A stretch of 21,739 bases of DNA from a bacterium (GTDB taxonomy: Bacteria > Bacillota_I > Bacilli_A > RFN20 > CAG-826). Every line of letters begins with the position of its first letter. Within the stretch, counting starts at the first letter, position 1. The notes beneath the pieces are model-generated. The model was not told the DNA's origin, searched no databases, and was given only the letters and a program-made list of their open reading frames with translations. This document shows positions 1 to 6,778 of this stretch, piece by piece. The stretch spans positions 1 to 21,739 of the forward strand of contig SFUB01000038.1 in assembly GCA_004561785.1 (NCBI GenBank), read 5' to 3'. The translations under genes and the position numbers were made by a program.

Positions 1-762
1 GTATTCTTTGCCTTCTCCGAAGGATTTCCTATCCCCATAAGACTTATGGTCGCCATAAGGCTTTTTGTTCTCGTAGGAGCGTTTTTCGCCATAGGGTTTC
101 CTATCGCCGTAGCTTTTGCGGAAAGGCTTTCTTCCCTCTTCGCCTTCTTCGGCCTCTTTGCGGTAGGGACGATCCTCGTAACGGGGCTTATAGGAACGTC
201 TCGGCTTGTCTTCGTAACGGGGTTCCTTAAGTTCCTCGGAACTTTGGGTTTGCTTTTCTTGTTCCATCTTTTCCTGGAGGCGATATTCCTCGGTCTTCTG
301 ATCGACCAATTGGCGCTTGGCTTTCTGTTTCTCAAGGAATCCGGGGATGTCGCCCTCGCTCATGAGCCAATAATCGAAAGAGGAAAGCAAGGAAGCGGTG
401 ACGCCCATGCCTTTTTTGGTTTTCCCGGAGAAGGTTCCGTCATGAATCTCATAGACCCCGCAGGCGGGGCTTTTGTCTTTAAGGATCGCGATGTGGATGT
501 TCAGCAGCTTGCAAAGCCTTAGGGCCTTTTCCGCGCCGAGGTTATAGTATTTGGTAACGTTTTCCCCGTTTTTTGTGTAGACCCGGCCGTCTTTGATCTC
601 TGAGGGAAGGCGCGGGGTGGGGAGTCCGCCCTCGCATTCGGGGCAGAAAGGAACGAGGTCGAAGAAGCGGTTGAGCTCTTCAAGCAACGGATTGGCGCAG
701 TCGGAGCCGTCATAACGGCAATGTTGGCCCAGTAAGCAGGCCGAAACGAGAATCTTGTCCAT
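1..762 (-). CDS. DUF523 family protein with repetitive basic C-terminal tail (3' end outside window)
   Basis: The reading frame is open from ATG at 762-760 to the window edge, giving 254 residues with no stop. Residues 1-145 match what is known of DUF523: SACLLG (7-12), CRYDG (15-19), CPE (40-42), GLPTPR (46-51) and SPACG (98-102), with the conserved cysteines present. The family's biochemical role is not established. Normal members are about 150 residues. Here a charged helical stretch (about 144-180) is followed by a Lys/Arg/Tyr/Gly-rich tail (about 180-254 and beyond) with a degenerate K-x-Y-G-D-R-K unit, resembling tails of RNA-binding proteins; that likeness is inference. There is no clear Shine-Dalgarno site. 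A -10-like TAGACT lies 9 nt before the ATG, so the message may be leaderless. A terminator separates it from the lipoprotein operon upstream, so it is probably its own unit. Confidence 0.85.
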   Translation of the reverse strand, partial: MDKILVSACLLGQHCRYDGSDCANPLLEELNRFFDLVPFCPECEGGLPTPRLPSEIKDGRVYTKNGENVTKYYNLGAEKALRLCKLLNIHIAILKDKSPACGVYEIHDGTFSGKTKKGMGVTASLLSSFDYWLMSEGDIPGFLEKQKAKRQLVDQKTEEYRLQEKMEQEKQTQSSEELKEPRYEDKPRRSYKPRYEDRPYRKEAEEGEEGRKPFRKSYGDRKPYGEKRSYENKKPYGDHKSYGDRKSFGEGKEY

Positions 763-771
763 AGCCAAGAA

Positions 772-777
772 AGTCTA
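772..777 (-). promoter_or_regulatory. possible -10 box of the DUF523 gene
   Basis: On the minus strand the hexamer TAGACT matches TATAAT at 4 of 6 positions, including the leading TA and final T. It ends 9 nt before the ATG. No convincing -35 is visible. If it is used, transcription would start within a few bases of the start codon. Confidence 0.25.
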
Positions 778-818
778 CTCTTTCTGTGCGGAAAGAAAAA
801 GATGAAAGCCTTTTCGGC

Positions 819-843
819 AAAAAGAAAAGCCCCCGAAGGGGCT
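819..843 (-). terminator. rho-independent terminator after the InlB-repeat lipoprotein
   Basis: Read on the minus strand, AGCCCC and GGGGCT form a 6-bp GC-rich stem closed by a TTCG tetraloop. TTTTCTTTTT follows. It begins 5 nt after the TGA of the 849-2069 gene and ends the three-gene lipoprotein operon. Confidence 0.85.
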
Positions 844-848
844 AATGC

Positions 849-2069
849 TCAGTCCTCACTTGCGAAGGGGTAATCGTCGGGGTTCAGCAAGGTGCCTTGG
901 TATTCCGGGTATTCCTCGACCTCATCGAAGTCGTAGGTGTTCTCGGAGGTGACGATCATCAGAAGCTCGCCGTCGACGTACATGCCGAGGACCTTCTCGA
1001 CCTGGCAATGGACGATTTTGCCGTCTTTGAAGGCCATCCCGCCTTGGACCATCACTTCCGTCCCGACGCTATTGCCGGAAGAGGAAGTGGAGGTCGCGAG
1101 GTAGGAGTAAGAGAAGTTCTGTCCGACTTGGCTCGGATCGAGGGTCGTGACGTCGATCCCTGCCATGTAGTAGAAGTCGCCGTAGGTATCGAAGGGGATG
1201 GTCCCGACCTTGGTCATGGGTTTGTTGGACTTGAGATACCCGTAAAGGGTGTTCACGTAACCCATGAAGAAGGCGGAGAAGTCGATGTTCAAAGCGGTGT
1301 CGGGCTTATCCTGGGTGAGCTTCGTCACTTCCTTGTAATCCTCGTTTTCGGGGGAATAACTCGGATTCGACGGATTGAAGGTGACGATCCTGTAGAAGTT
1401 GTTCTCTTCATCCAAGGTGTCTTGCTCAGTGGACCAAAGGTTCTTCTCGTTGAGCTCGGCTGCGGTGTGCCCGGCTTGGATTTGCTCGGGGGTCAGGTCC
1501 GCGTCGGAGGGATAGTAATTCGGAGAATAGTTCTTGAGGATCGTGGCGTTGCTATAACGGTAGCCTTCGGTGTGGGTGGTTCCGCCGAAGACGTGGTCCG
1601 GGGCTATCGCGTATTGGATCTGGGTCGTAACGTTGGCGCTGATGTGGCCGACCTTCGGGCAGCAGCGCTGGACTTTGTCCTGGTAGGCCTTCACGAGCTC
1701 GGCGTCGGTCATATCGGCGGCCATCCTCCAATGAGCGTAAAGGGCCTTGGGGGCGACGGAATTGAAGTAGAAGGGGTTCCCGCCGTCCTTGGCGTCATAC
1801 CAGCCTTGGAAGACGAAGCCCTTCTGGACCGGCTCGAGCGGCTCTTCGACGAAGCCCGCCGCGTTCACGGTGAGTTCGCCGAGGACCGTCGAATCGCTTT
1901 GGGTCAGGTTGCGGTAGAGGGTGATGGTCTTTTTGACCGCGTCATCCGAGCCCACTTGGCTTGAAGCCTCCCCGTCCGAAGCGGAGGGGGAGGAGCCGCT
2001 GCCCGGGTTTCCCGCGCAGGAAATGAGCAGCAAGGGGAGGGCGAGGAGGAAAAACGGAGTTTTATTCAT
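849..2069 (-). CDS. lipoprotein with one InlB B-repeat (Listeria-Bacteroides repeat)
   Basis: The protein has 406 residues. The start chosen is ATG at 2069-2067 because it begins a complete lipoprotein signal: hydrophobic residues 6-16, then lipobox L-I-S-C with Cys18. A longer frame from 2105 would put 12 polar residues in front of the signal and lie inside the upstream gene. AAGGAG sits about 13 nt upstream, inside the 3' end of the BspA-like gene, and only 4 nt separate its stop from this ATG, so translational coupling is likely. A Ser/Gly-rich linker (about 19-45) leads to one InlB B-repeat (about 48-114) with the typical G-F-x-F-x-G-W-Y and L-Y-A-H-W ends. Residues 115-406 match nothing I recognise; they look like a soluble beta-rich domain. 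The protein is expected on the outer face of the membrane, with a likely binding role. Last gene of the operon. Confidence 0.85.
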   Translation of the reverse strand: MNKTPFFLLALPLLLISCAGNPGSGSSPSASDGEASSQVGSDDAVKKTITLYRNLTQSDSTVLGELTVNAAGFVEEPLEPVQKGFVFQGWYDAKDGGNPFYFNSVAPKALYAHWRMAADMTDAELVKAYQDKVQRCCPKVGHISANVTTQIQYAIAPDHVFGGTTHTEGYRYSNATILKNYSPNYYPSDADLTPEQIQAGHTAAELNEKNLWSTEQDTLDEENNFYRIVTFNPSNPSYSPENEDYKEVTKLTQDKPDTALNIDFSAFFMGYVNTLYGYLKSNKPMTKVGTIPFDTYGDFYYMAGIDVTTLDPSQVGQNFSYSYLATSTSSSGNSVGTEVMVQGGMAFKDGKIVHCQVEKVLGMYVDGELLMIVTSENTYDFDEVEEYPEYQGTLLNPDDYPFASED

Positions 2070-2073
2070 GAAA

Positions 2074-5000
2074 TCAGAGACTCTCCTTGGTTCCGTAGAC
2101 GACATTGACGGCGGTGGAGCCCATCATGTCGCTGCTGAAATATTTTAGCACAGCGTCCTTGGTATAGGCGAGGCGGACGGTTTGGCCGCTGCTCCAGCCA
2201 TAGAAGAGGCGATTGCCGAGGTTCGTCGCCGATTCGGGCAAGGACAGGGTGGCGATGCTGGTGCAGGATTCGAAGGCGTACTCGCCGATGGCTTTGAGCC
2301 CGTCATTGAGGGTCAAGGCCTGAAGCTTCTTCGCGGAGGAGAAGCCGTAGGCGTCGATACTCTTCAAAGTGGCGGGGGTGGCGATTCTCGTGAGGGCGCT
2401 TCCGGCGGCGTAGCCGTAGAGGCGGGTCTTGCCCGCGTCGAGGAGCATGCCGTCTTCGACGGAGAAGGAAGCGGAATTGCTCACATAGGCGCTCACCTGG
2501 TTGCTCTCATTGAAGGCGTTCACGCCGAGGGATTGGAGAGTGCTCGGGATGGTGATCGCGGAGGTGATGCCGCAGTTGCGGAAGGCTTCTTTGCCGATGG
2601 TCTCAAGCCCTTCGTTCAGGCGGACCTCCTTAAGGGTGCGGATCGAGGAGAAAGCGCTCTCGCCGACGCTCTTCAGGGTGGAGGGGAAGACCAAGGCGTC
2701 GTAGGTGCGGACGTCGCCGACTTCCTCATACGCCATCTCGCCGAGGCAGAAGACTTCGTCGCCAATGCTCTGCAAGCCTTCGTTGAAGGTGTCTTTGGCG
2801 ATTGCGGCGTCGGCGAAGTAGAAAGCTTCATTGCCGATGGACTTCAGGGAAGAGGGGAATTTGAGGACGGCTCCGGAACCGTATTTGAAGGAGCTCGCGA
2901 AGGCCCCTTCGCCGATGGTCTCAAGCCCTTCGGGGAAGTTGATGGCGGTCGCTCCTTTGAGATAGCAGAAGGCGTAGGGAAGGATCTCCTTAACGCCGGA
3001 ATGGAGGCTGACCGTGCCGGTTTTGGCGGGGGAGCAGTAGTAGGCCTTGCTGAAGTCGACGGAATAAAGGGTCATGTCGTCAATGACGAACTTGGCCTTG
3101 GCGGCGTTGGTCAGCGAAAGCTCGGTGATCGCGGCCGCGCCGAAGGCGAGCGCGCCCAATTCTTCGAGCCCGGCTCCGAATTTGACCGAGGTCAAGGCGC
3201 TCGTTCCGTTGACGGAGAAGGCGCTTTGGCCGATCTTCTTGAGCGAATCCGGGAAGGAGATGGAGGTGAGGGCGGCTTTGCCGGAGAGGTAGCCCTCCTC
3301 ATCGGTCTCAGGGTAGTAATAGAAGGCGCCGCTGCCGATTTCCTCAACGCCCTCGTTGAGGGTGACTTTGCTAATCGAGCAGCCCATGAAGGCGTCACTG
3401 CCGATCTTCTTGACATTGCCCGGGATGTTGATGACGCTCAGGCCGCGGCAGGCGTAGAAGGCGGCTTCGCCGATTTCGTTGAGGCCGCTCCCGAAGCTCA
3501 CGGAGGTGATCTTGGTGTTCATGAACGCCTCGATCCCGAGAGAGGTCAGCGAATCGGGAAGAACGATCGCGCCCTTGTAGTTCGGGTTGTAGTGGAAGGC
3601 CCGGTCTTTGATGGTTTTGAGGGTCGAGGGGAAGGTAATGCTCGTGACGAAGCGGACGTCGGAGAGGGCGTGGCTTTCGATGCTCGTGGCGCCGGAAGCA
3701 AAGGACAAAACGTCCTCGCCGGTTTTGACGGCCCAGTCCGAGGGAACATAGACGACTTTGGTGCCGTCGGCGGAGTAGAGGATGTTGTTCTCAACCTTGT
3801 AATGGGAAGAGCCGGAAAGCTTCACGGTCTGCAAGCCGTAGTTCTGGAATAGCACGGCGTCGCCGAAGTATTCCAGCGAGGAAGGCAAGACGACGGTTTC
3901 GACGGCGTTGAGCCTGGAGAAGGAATAGTCGCCGAGGATGCGGACGGAGGAAGGAAGGACGAGGTCGCCCTTGAAGTAGACGCCGGAGAAGGCGCTTTCG
4001 CCGATCTCCTCAAGGCCCTCGTTCCAGGTGATCCTGAGCTGGACCGTGCTATCGAACTGCGTGAAGGCGTGGCTGCCGATCTTCTTCAAAGAGCTTGGGA
4101 AGGAGAGAGAGCCGATCGCGAGCTGCTCGTAGAAGGCGTAGTCGCCGATCTCCACAAGGCCCTCAGGGAAGGTGATGGTCGAAAGAGACGAATCCGCCCC
4201 GATGGTCGAAGTGTTGTAGAAAGCGTAGTCGCCGATCCTGGTGACGCCGCTAGGGATCGAGAAGGAAGAGGAGTTCCAGGATTGGTAGGCCGGGAAGTAG
4301 ACGAGCTCTGAGCCGTCCTTGGAATAGATGACGTTGTCGATGCTCTTGTAGTTCGGGTTGGCCGAATCGACCGTGACCGAGGAGATCTTGTAAGCGCCGA
4401 GGAAGGCCTTGCGCCCGATTTTGGTGACGGAAGCGGGGATCGTGACGGTCTGGATCTTGGTGCGGCTCTGGAAGGCGACGTCGCTGATCTCGGTGACCGG
4501 TTTGCCATCGATGCTCGCGGGGATGTTCACGATGATGGTGTTGACGTCGAGGAGGCCGTCGATGCAGATGGTCCCGTCATCCTTGACGGTGAACTTGAAG
4601 TTGAAGCTCTGGGCGCTCCATTTGGCGTAGATGCGGTTGCCGGTGATGTCGGAACTCACGTAGCCGGAGAAGTTGTTCTCATTGCCGTCGCTGTCTTTGT
4701 AGAACCAACCGGCGAAGGCGTAACCTTCCCTTTCCGGGGTCGGCGGGTTGATGCGGTCGCCGATGAAGGTCTCAACGGTCGTCGAGCTGCCCGCGGGCAT
4801 GGTCCCGCCGGTCGGATCAAAGGCCAAAGTGACCTTGGCGTCTTCGTTGACGTCATATTGGGCTACGAGGGTCACATCGCCCCAGATCTGGGTGAAGAAG
4901 GAGAAGGGAGTGCTTTCGCCGGAGGCGTACCAGCCCCTGAAGGTGGAGTTCTTCTTGGTCGGGTTCTCAAGGGGCTTGGTCGCCCAACGTCCCTCTTGGA

Positions 5001-5244
5001 CCCTTTGGCTCGCCATCGTGGTGGAGCCGTCGCTCAGGGATCCGCCGTTCAGATCGAAGGTGATCGTGTAGAAGACGGCCACGGATTCGCTGCTGGAAGG
5101 GACGCTCGAATCGATGGAAGAAGCTCCGGAGGTTTCGCTGGAAGAGGGGAGTTCCGAGGGCGAGGAGGGGAGATCGCCTTGATTGCAGGCGGCGAGGGCC
5201 ATCGCAAGGGAGGCCGACAGAATCAGAAGGGTTTTCTTTTTCAT
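2074..5244 (-). CDS. BspA-like leucine-rich repeat lipoprotein with two InlB B-repeats
   Basis: The protein has 1056 residues. The signal peptide ends in lipobox L-A-A-C (Cys20), followed by a Ser-rich linker (about 21-55). Two InlB B-repeats follow, at about 58-130 (ending G-W-Y ... V-A-Q-Y) and 137-210 (G-W-F-Y ... Y-A-K-W). From about residue 235 to near the C-terminus there are roughly 26 BspA-type LRR_5 units with the signature I-G-x-x-A-F followed by a strand such as L-x-x-I-x-F-P-x-x-L. Four hairpin modules of the form LYS-x-D-x-x-K-x-x-Y interrupt the array. BspA-family proteins are surface adhesins or ligand binders; no ligand can be read from the sequence. AAGGA lies 10 nt before the ATG. 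The gene is 28 nt after the upstream lipoprotein gene and 4 nt before the downstream one, so it is the middle gene of an operon. Confidence 0.93.
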   Translation of the reverse strand: MKKKTLLILSASLAMALAACNQGDLPSSPSELPSSSETSGASSIDSSVPSSSESVAVFYTITFDLNGGSLSDGSTTMASQRVQEGRWATKPLENPTKKNSTFRGWYASGESTPFSFFTQIWGDVTLVAQYDVNEDAKVTLAFDPTGGTMPAGSSTTVETFIGDRINPPTPEREGYAFAGWFYKDSDGNENNFSGYVSSDITGNRIYAKWSAQSFNFKFTVKDDGTICIDGLLDVNTIIVNIPASIDGKPVTEISDVAFQSRTKIQTVTIPASVTKIGRKAFLGAYKISSVTVDSANPNYKSIDNVIYSKDGSELVYFPAYQSWNSSSFSIPSGVTRIGDYAFYNTSTIGADSSLSTITFPEGLVEIGDYAFYEQLAIGSLSFPSSLKKIGSHAFTQFDSTVQLRITWNEGLEEIGESAFSGVYFKGDLVLPSSVRILGDYSFSRLNAVETVVLPSSLEYFGDAVLFQNYGLQTVKLSGSSHYKVENNILYSADGTKVVYVPSDWAVKTGEDVLSFASGATSIESHALSDVRFVTSITFPSTLKTIKDRAFHYNPNYKGAIVLPDSLTSLGIEAFMNTKITSVSFGSGLNEIGEAAFYACRGLSVINIPGNVKKIGSDAFMGCSISKVTLNEGVEEIGSGAFYYYPETDEEGYLSGKAALTSISFPDSLKKIGQSAFSVNGTSALTSVKFGAGLEELGALAFGAAAITELSLTNAAKAKFVIDDMTLYSVDFSKAYYCSPAKTGTVSLHSGVKEILPYAFCYLKGATAINFPEGLETIGEGAFASSFKYGSGAVLKFPSSLKSIGNEAFYFADAAIAKDTFNEGLQSIGDEVFCLGEMAYEEVGDVRTYDALVFPSTLKSVGESAFSSIRTLKEVRLNEGLETIGKEAFRNCGITSAITIPSTLQSLGVNAFNESNQVSAYVSNSASFSVEDGMLLDAGKTRLYGYAAGSALTRIATPATLKSIDAYGFSSAKKLQALTLNDGLKAIGEYAFESCTSIATLSLPESATNLGNRLFYGWSSGQTVRLAYTKDAVLKYFSSDMMGSTAVNVVYGTKESL

Positions 5245-5272
5245 TTCGTTTTATTCCTTTTCATTCATGGAC

Positions 5273-6604
5273 TTATTTGAGATTCAGCACCGTTCCAGCG
5301 CTTTTTTCGAATTGGCTGAAATTCGCGATCTGCTGGGTGAAGATGAGGCTCGTCGGGAGCCCGTCCGCGTTGCGGGTGCTTGAGACGTTCAGGACCCAGG
5401 TCTCGTCGCCGCTAGTTGCGATCCTGCCGGGCGAAGAGAAGGTCAATTTGCTCGTCTCGGCGTCGAAGCTGTATTTCTTCTTCGAGTAGCTGAAGGCGAC
5501 CTCGGTGGCGCTGGTTTCAAACTTGACGTGGCCGCTCAAAGTCGGCCTGGCCTGGTACCAATCGCCCCAATCGTCGGACACATAATACCATTCCATCCGC
5601 CAGTCGAGCGTCCCGTCTCCCGGGAAGTCGAAGTAGAGAGTCGAATAGTAGTCGCAGTCGTCGAAATTGTGGAAGGTTCCGACGTAGTGGGCTTCCTTGG
5701 TGAAAGGATCGGACTCGTCCAAGACGGGCTTTTCCTCCACCGGGACGGAGATCGTCACGTTCCCTTGGGGGACATAGAAGGAGTAATGGAGATCCGAAAC
5801 CTTCGTGATACTAAGCAAGTTGGTCCCCGAGCCTTCGCTTGCAATCGAGAGATAGGTGCCGCTAGGCTCGTCGATCAGCATGTAGCCTTCTTCGATCTCC
5901 AAGGTAAACTCAAGCTTGGTGTTTTGGGCGTAGTAGGCGGCTTTCTGGTTGAGAGTCGCGGTGAAGTGGCTCCCGGAGAAACTCACCGAATAGAGGCGCT
6001 CGCTGTCGACGTGGAGGGTGATGTCCTCGCCCGGCATCAGGAAGGAGTAGAGGCCGGATTCGTCGGCATTGATAACGGTCCGCGGGTAATTCAGGTCCTT
6101 CGGGGTGTAATAGACCGAGTTCAGCTTGTAATAGTTCCCATAGGCGCGGAGGGTGAATTCCACCCGGTCCCCGCGGTAATAAGAGGATTTGGATTCCAAG
6201 AAATCCACGCTGAATCCGCTCGCATCAATGCTGAGGGAATGGGGAAGCTCTTCTTCAGAGGATGTCTCTTCCGACCCTTCGGAGGAGGATTCGGAAGAGG
6301 AAGGCTCGGGCAAAGGTTCCGAAGACGCCTCTATTGAGACGAACTCGGAGGAAGCCTCCTCGGAATTCGACATAGAAGAACTCGATGGGGTCTCCGATGC
6401 GCTCAAGGACTCCTCACTGGAGGAGGGGCTGCCTTCCAAGGAAGAGGAAGCCGCCGAACTCTCGGTCGCCTCCGCCCCGCCCTGCACAGAAGAAGAGGGG
6501 GAGTGACTTTCGGAGCTCTGGCTGGAACTAGGCTGCTCAGGACCGCAGGAACTAAGCAGCAGGAAGGAGGCCGCTAAAAGCAAAAGGGGCTTTTTGCTGG
6601 TCAT
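5273..6604 (-). CDS. lipoprotein with ~100-residue Ser/Glu linker and two beta repeats
   Basis: The protein has 443 residues. The start chosen is ATG at 6604-6602: it opens a complete lipoprotein signal (hydrophobic 6-17, lipobox L-S-S-C, Cys20) and has AAAGGA 10 nt upstream. A frame reaching 6643 would add 13 unlikely residues. Residues 21-120 are almost entirely Ser, Glu, Ala and Pro, a flexible or wall-spanning spacer. Two related beta modules follow, at about 123-200 and 204-289; each has paired Tyr residues near its start and ends in Y-S-F-x-x-P-x-x-(D/N)-(I/V)-T-(L/I), a pattern common in Gram-positive surface repeats. The C-terminal ~150 residues (295-443) are rich in Trp and Tyr and are not recognised; they could be a carbohydrate- or protein-binding beta sandwich. 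This is the first gene of the three-gene operon. Confidence 0.85.
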   Translation of the reverse strand: MTSKKPLLLLAASFLLLSSCGPEQPSSSQSSESHSPSSSVQGGAEATESSAASSSLEGSPSSSEESLSASETPSSSSMSNSEEASSEFVSIEASSEPLPEPSSSESSSEGSEETSSEEELPHSLSIDASGFSVDFLESKSSYYRGDRVEFTLRAYGNYYKLNSVYYTPKDLNYPRTVINADESGLYSFLMPGEDITLHVDSERLYSVSFSGSHFTATLNQKAAYYAQNTKLEFTLEIEEGYMLIDEPSGTYLSIASEGSGTNLLSITKVSDLHYSFYVPQGNVTISVPVEEKPVLDESDPFTKEAHYVGTFHNFDDCDYYSTLYFDFPGDGTLDWRMEWYYVSDDWGDWYQARPTLSGHVKFETSATEVAFSYSKKKYSFDAETSKLTFSSPGRIATSGDETWVLNVSSTRNADGLPTSLIFTQQIANFSQFEKSAGTVLNLK

Positions 6605-6646
6605 GATTACGATTTCCTTTCCAGGCGGATCAAACGATTCCACCTA

Positions 6647-6666
6647 AAATCGCGCGCACGCACGAA
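6647..6666 (-). promoter_or_regulatory. conserved 20-nt upstream element, copy 1
   Basis: Written on the plus strand, AAATCGCGCGCACGCACGAA matches the element at 8988-9007 at 19 of 20 bases. It ends 42 nt before the ATG of the Ser/Glu-linker lipoprotein, against 43 nt at the other gene. It lies at or just after the predicted transcription start, so it could be an operator or a 5' UTR element. Confidence 0.45.
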
Positions 6667-6672
6667 CTAGTT

Positions 6673-6701
6673 TATTTAACGCTCACGCGAAAAAAGCGCA
6701 A
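6673..6701 (-). promoter_or_regulatory. candidate promoter of the three-gene lipoprotein operon
   Basis: On the minus strand TTGCGC (6701-6696) is followed by 16-17 nt and then TTAAAT or TAAATA (6679-6673). Both boxes are only partial matches to the sigma-A consensus. The position, about 70 nt before the start codon and just after the previous terminator, is right. Confidence 0.35.
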
Positions 6702-6725
6702 GAGGGAATCTCCTTCCTCCGCTAG

Positions 6726-6755
6726 GGAAGGAAAAGGCCCCCTTGCGGGAGCCTT
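6726..6755 (-). terminator. rho-independent terminator of the Big_2 lipoprotein gene
   Basis: On the minus strand AAGGCTCCC and GGGGGCCTT pair in a 9-bp stem with one G-U pair and a GCAA tetraloop. TTTTCCTT follows the stem, a modest T-tract. It lies 23 nt after the TAA at 6779. Confidence 0.75.
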
Positions 6756-6778
6756 GTTCGGAGCGGAGAAACTTCGGC

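Noticed and set aside
897..1964. 355-codon plus-strand frame opposite the InlB-repeat lipoprotein
   Set aside because: The composition is that of a GC-driven shadow frame (Val, Gly, Asp, Glu, Leu); the opposite frame has a signal peptide and a known repeat.
2182..3852. 556-codon open frame on the plus strand opposite the BspA-like gene
   Set aside because: It is antisense to a well-supported repeat protein, has no ribosome binding site or family motif, and its Gly/Glu/Val/Asp-rich repeats mirror the LRR codons on the other strand.
6189..6506. Ser/Glu-rich plus-strand frame opposite the Ser/Glu linker
   Set aside because: Ser and Glu/Arg codons (TCC/GGA, TCT/AGA, TTC/GAA) read as Ser/Glu-like on both strands, so this mirrors the linker. 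The minus frame has the lipobox.
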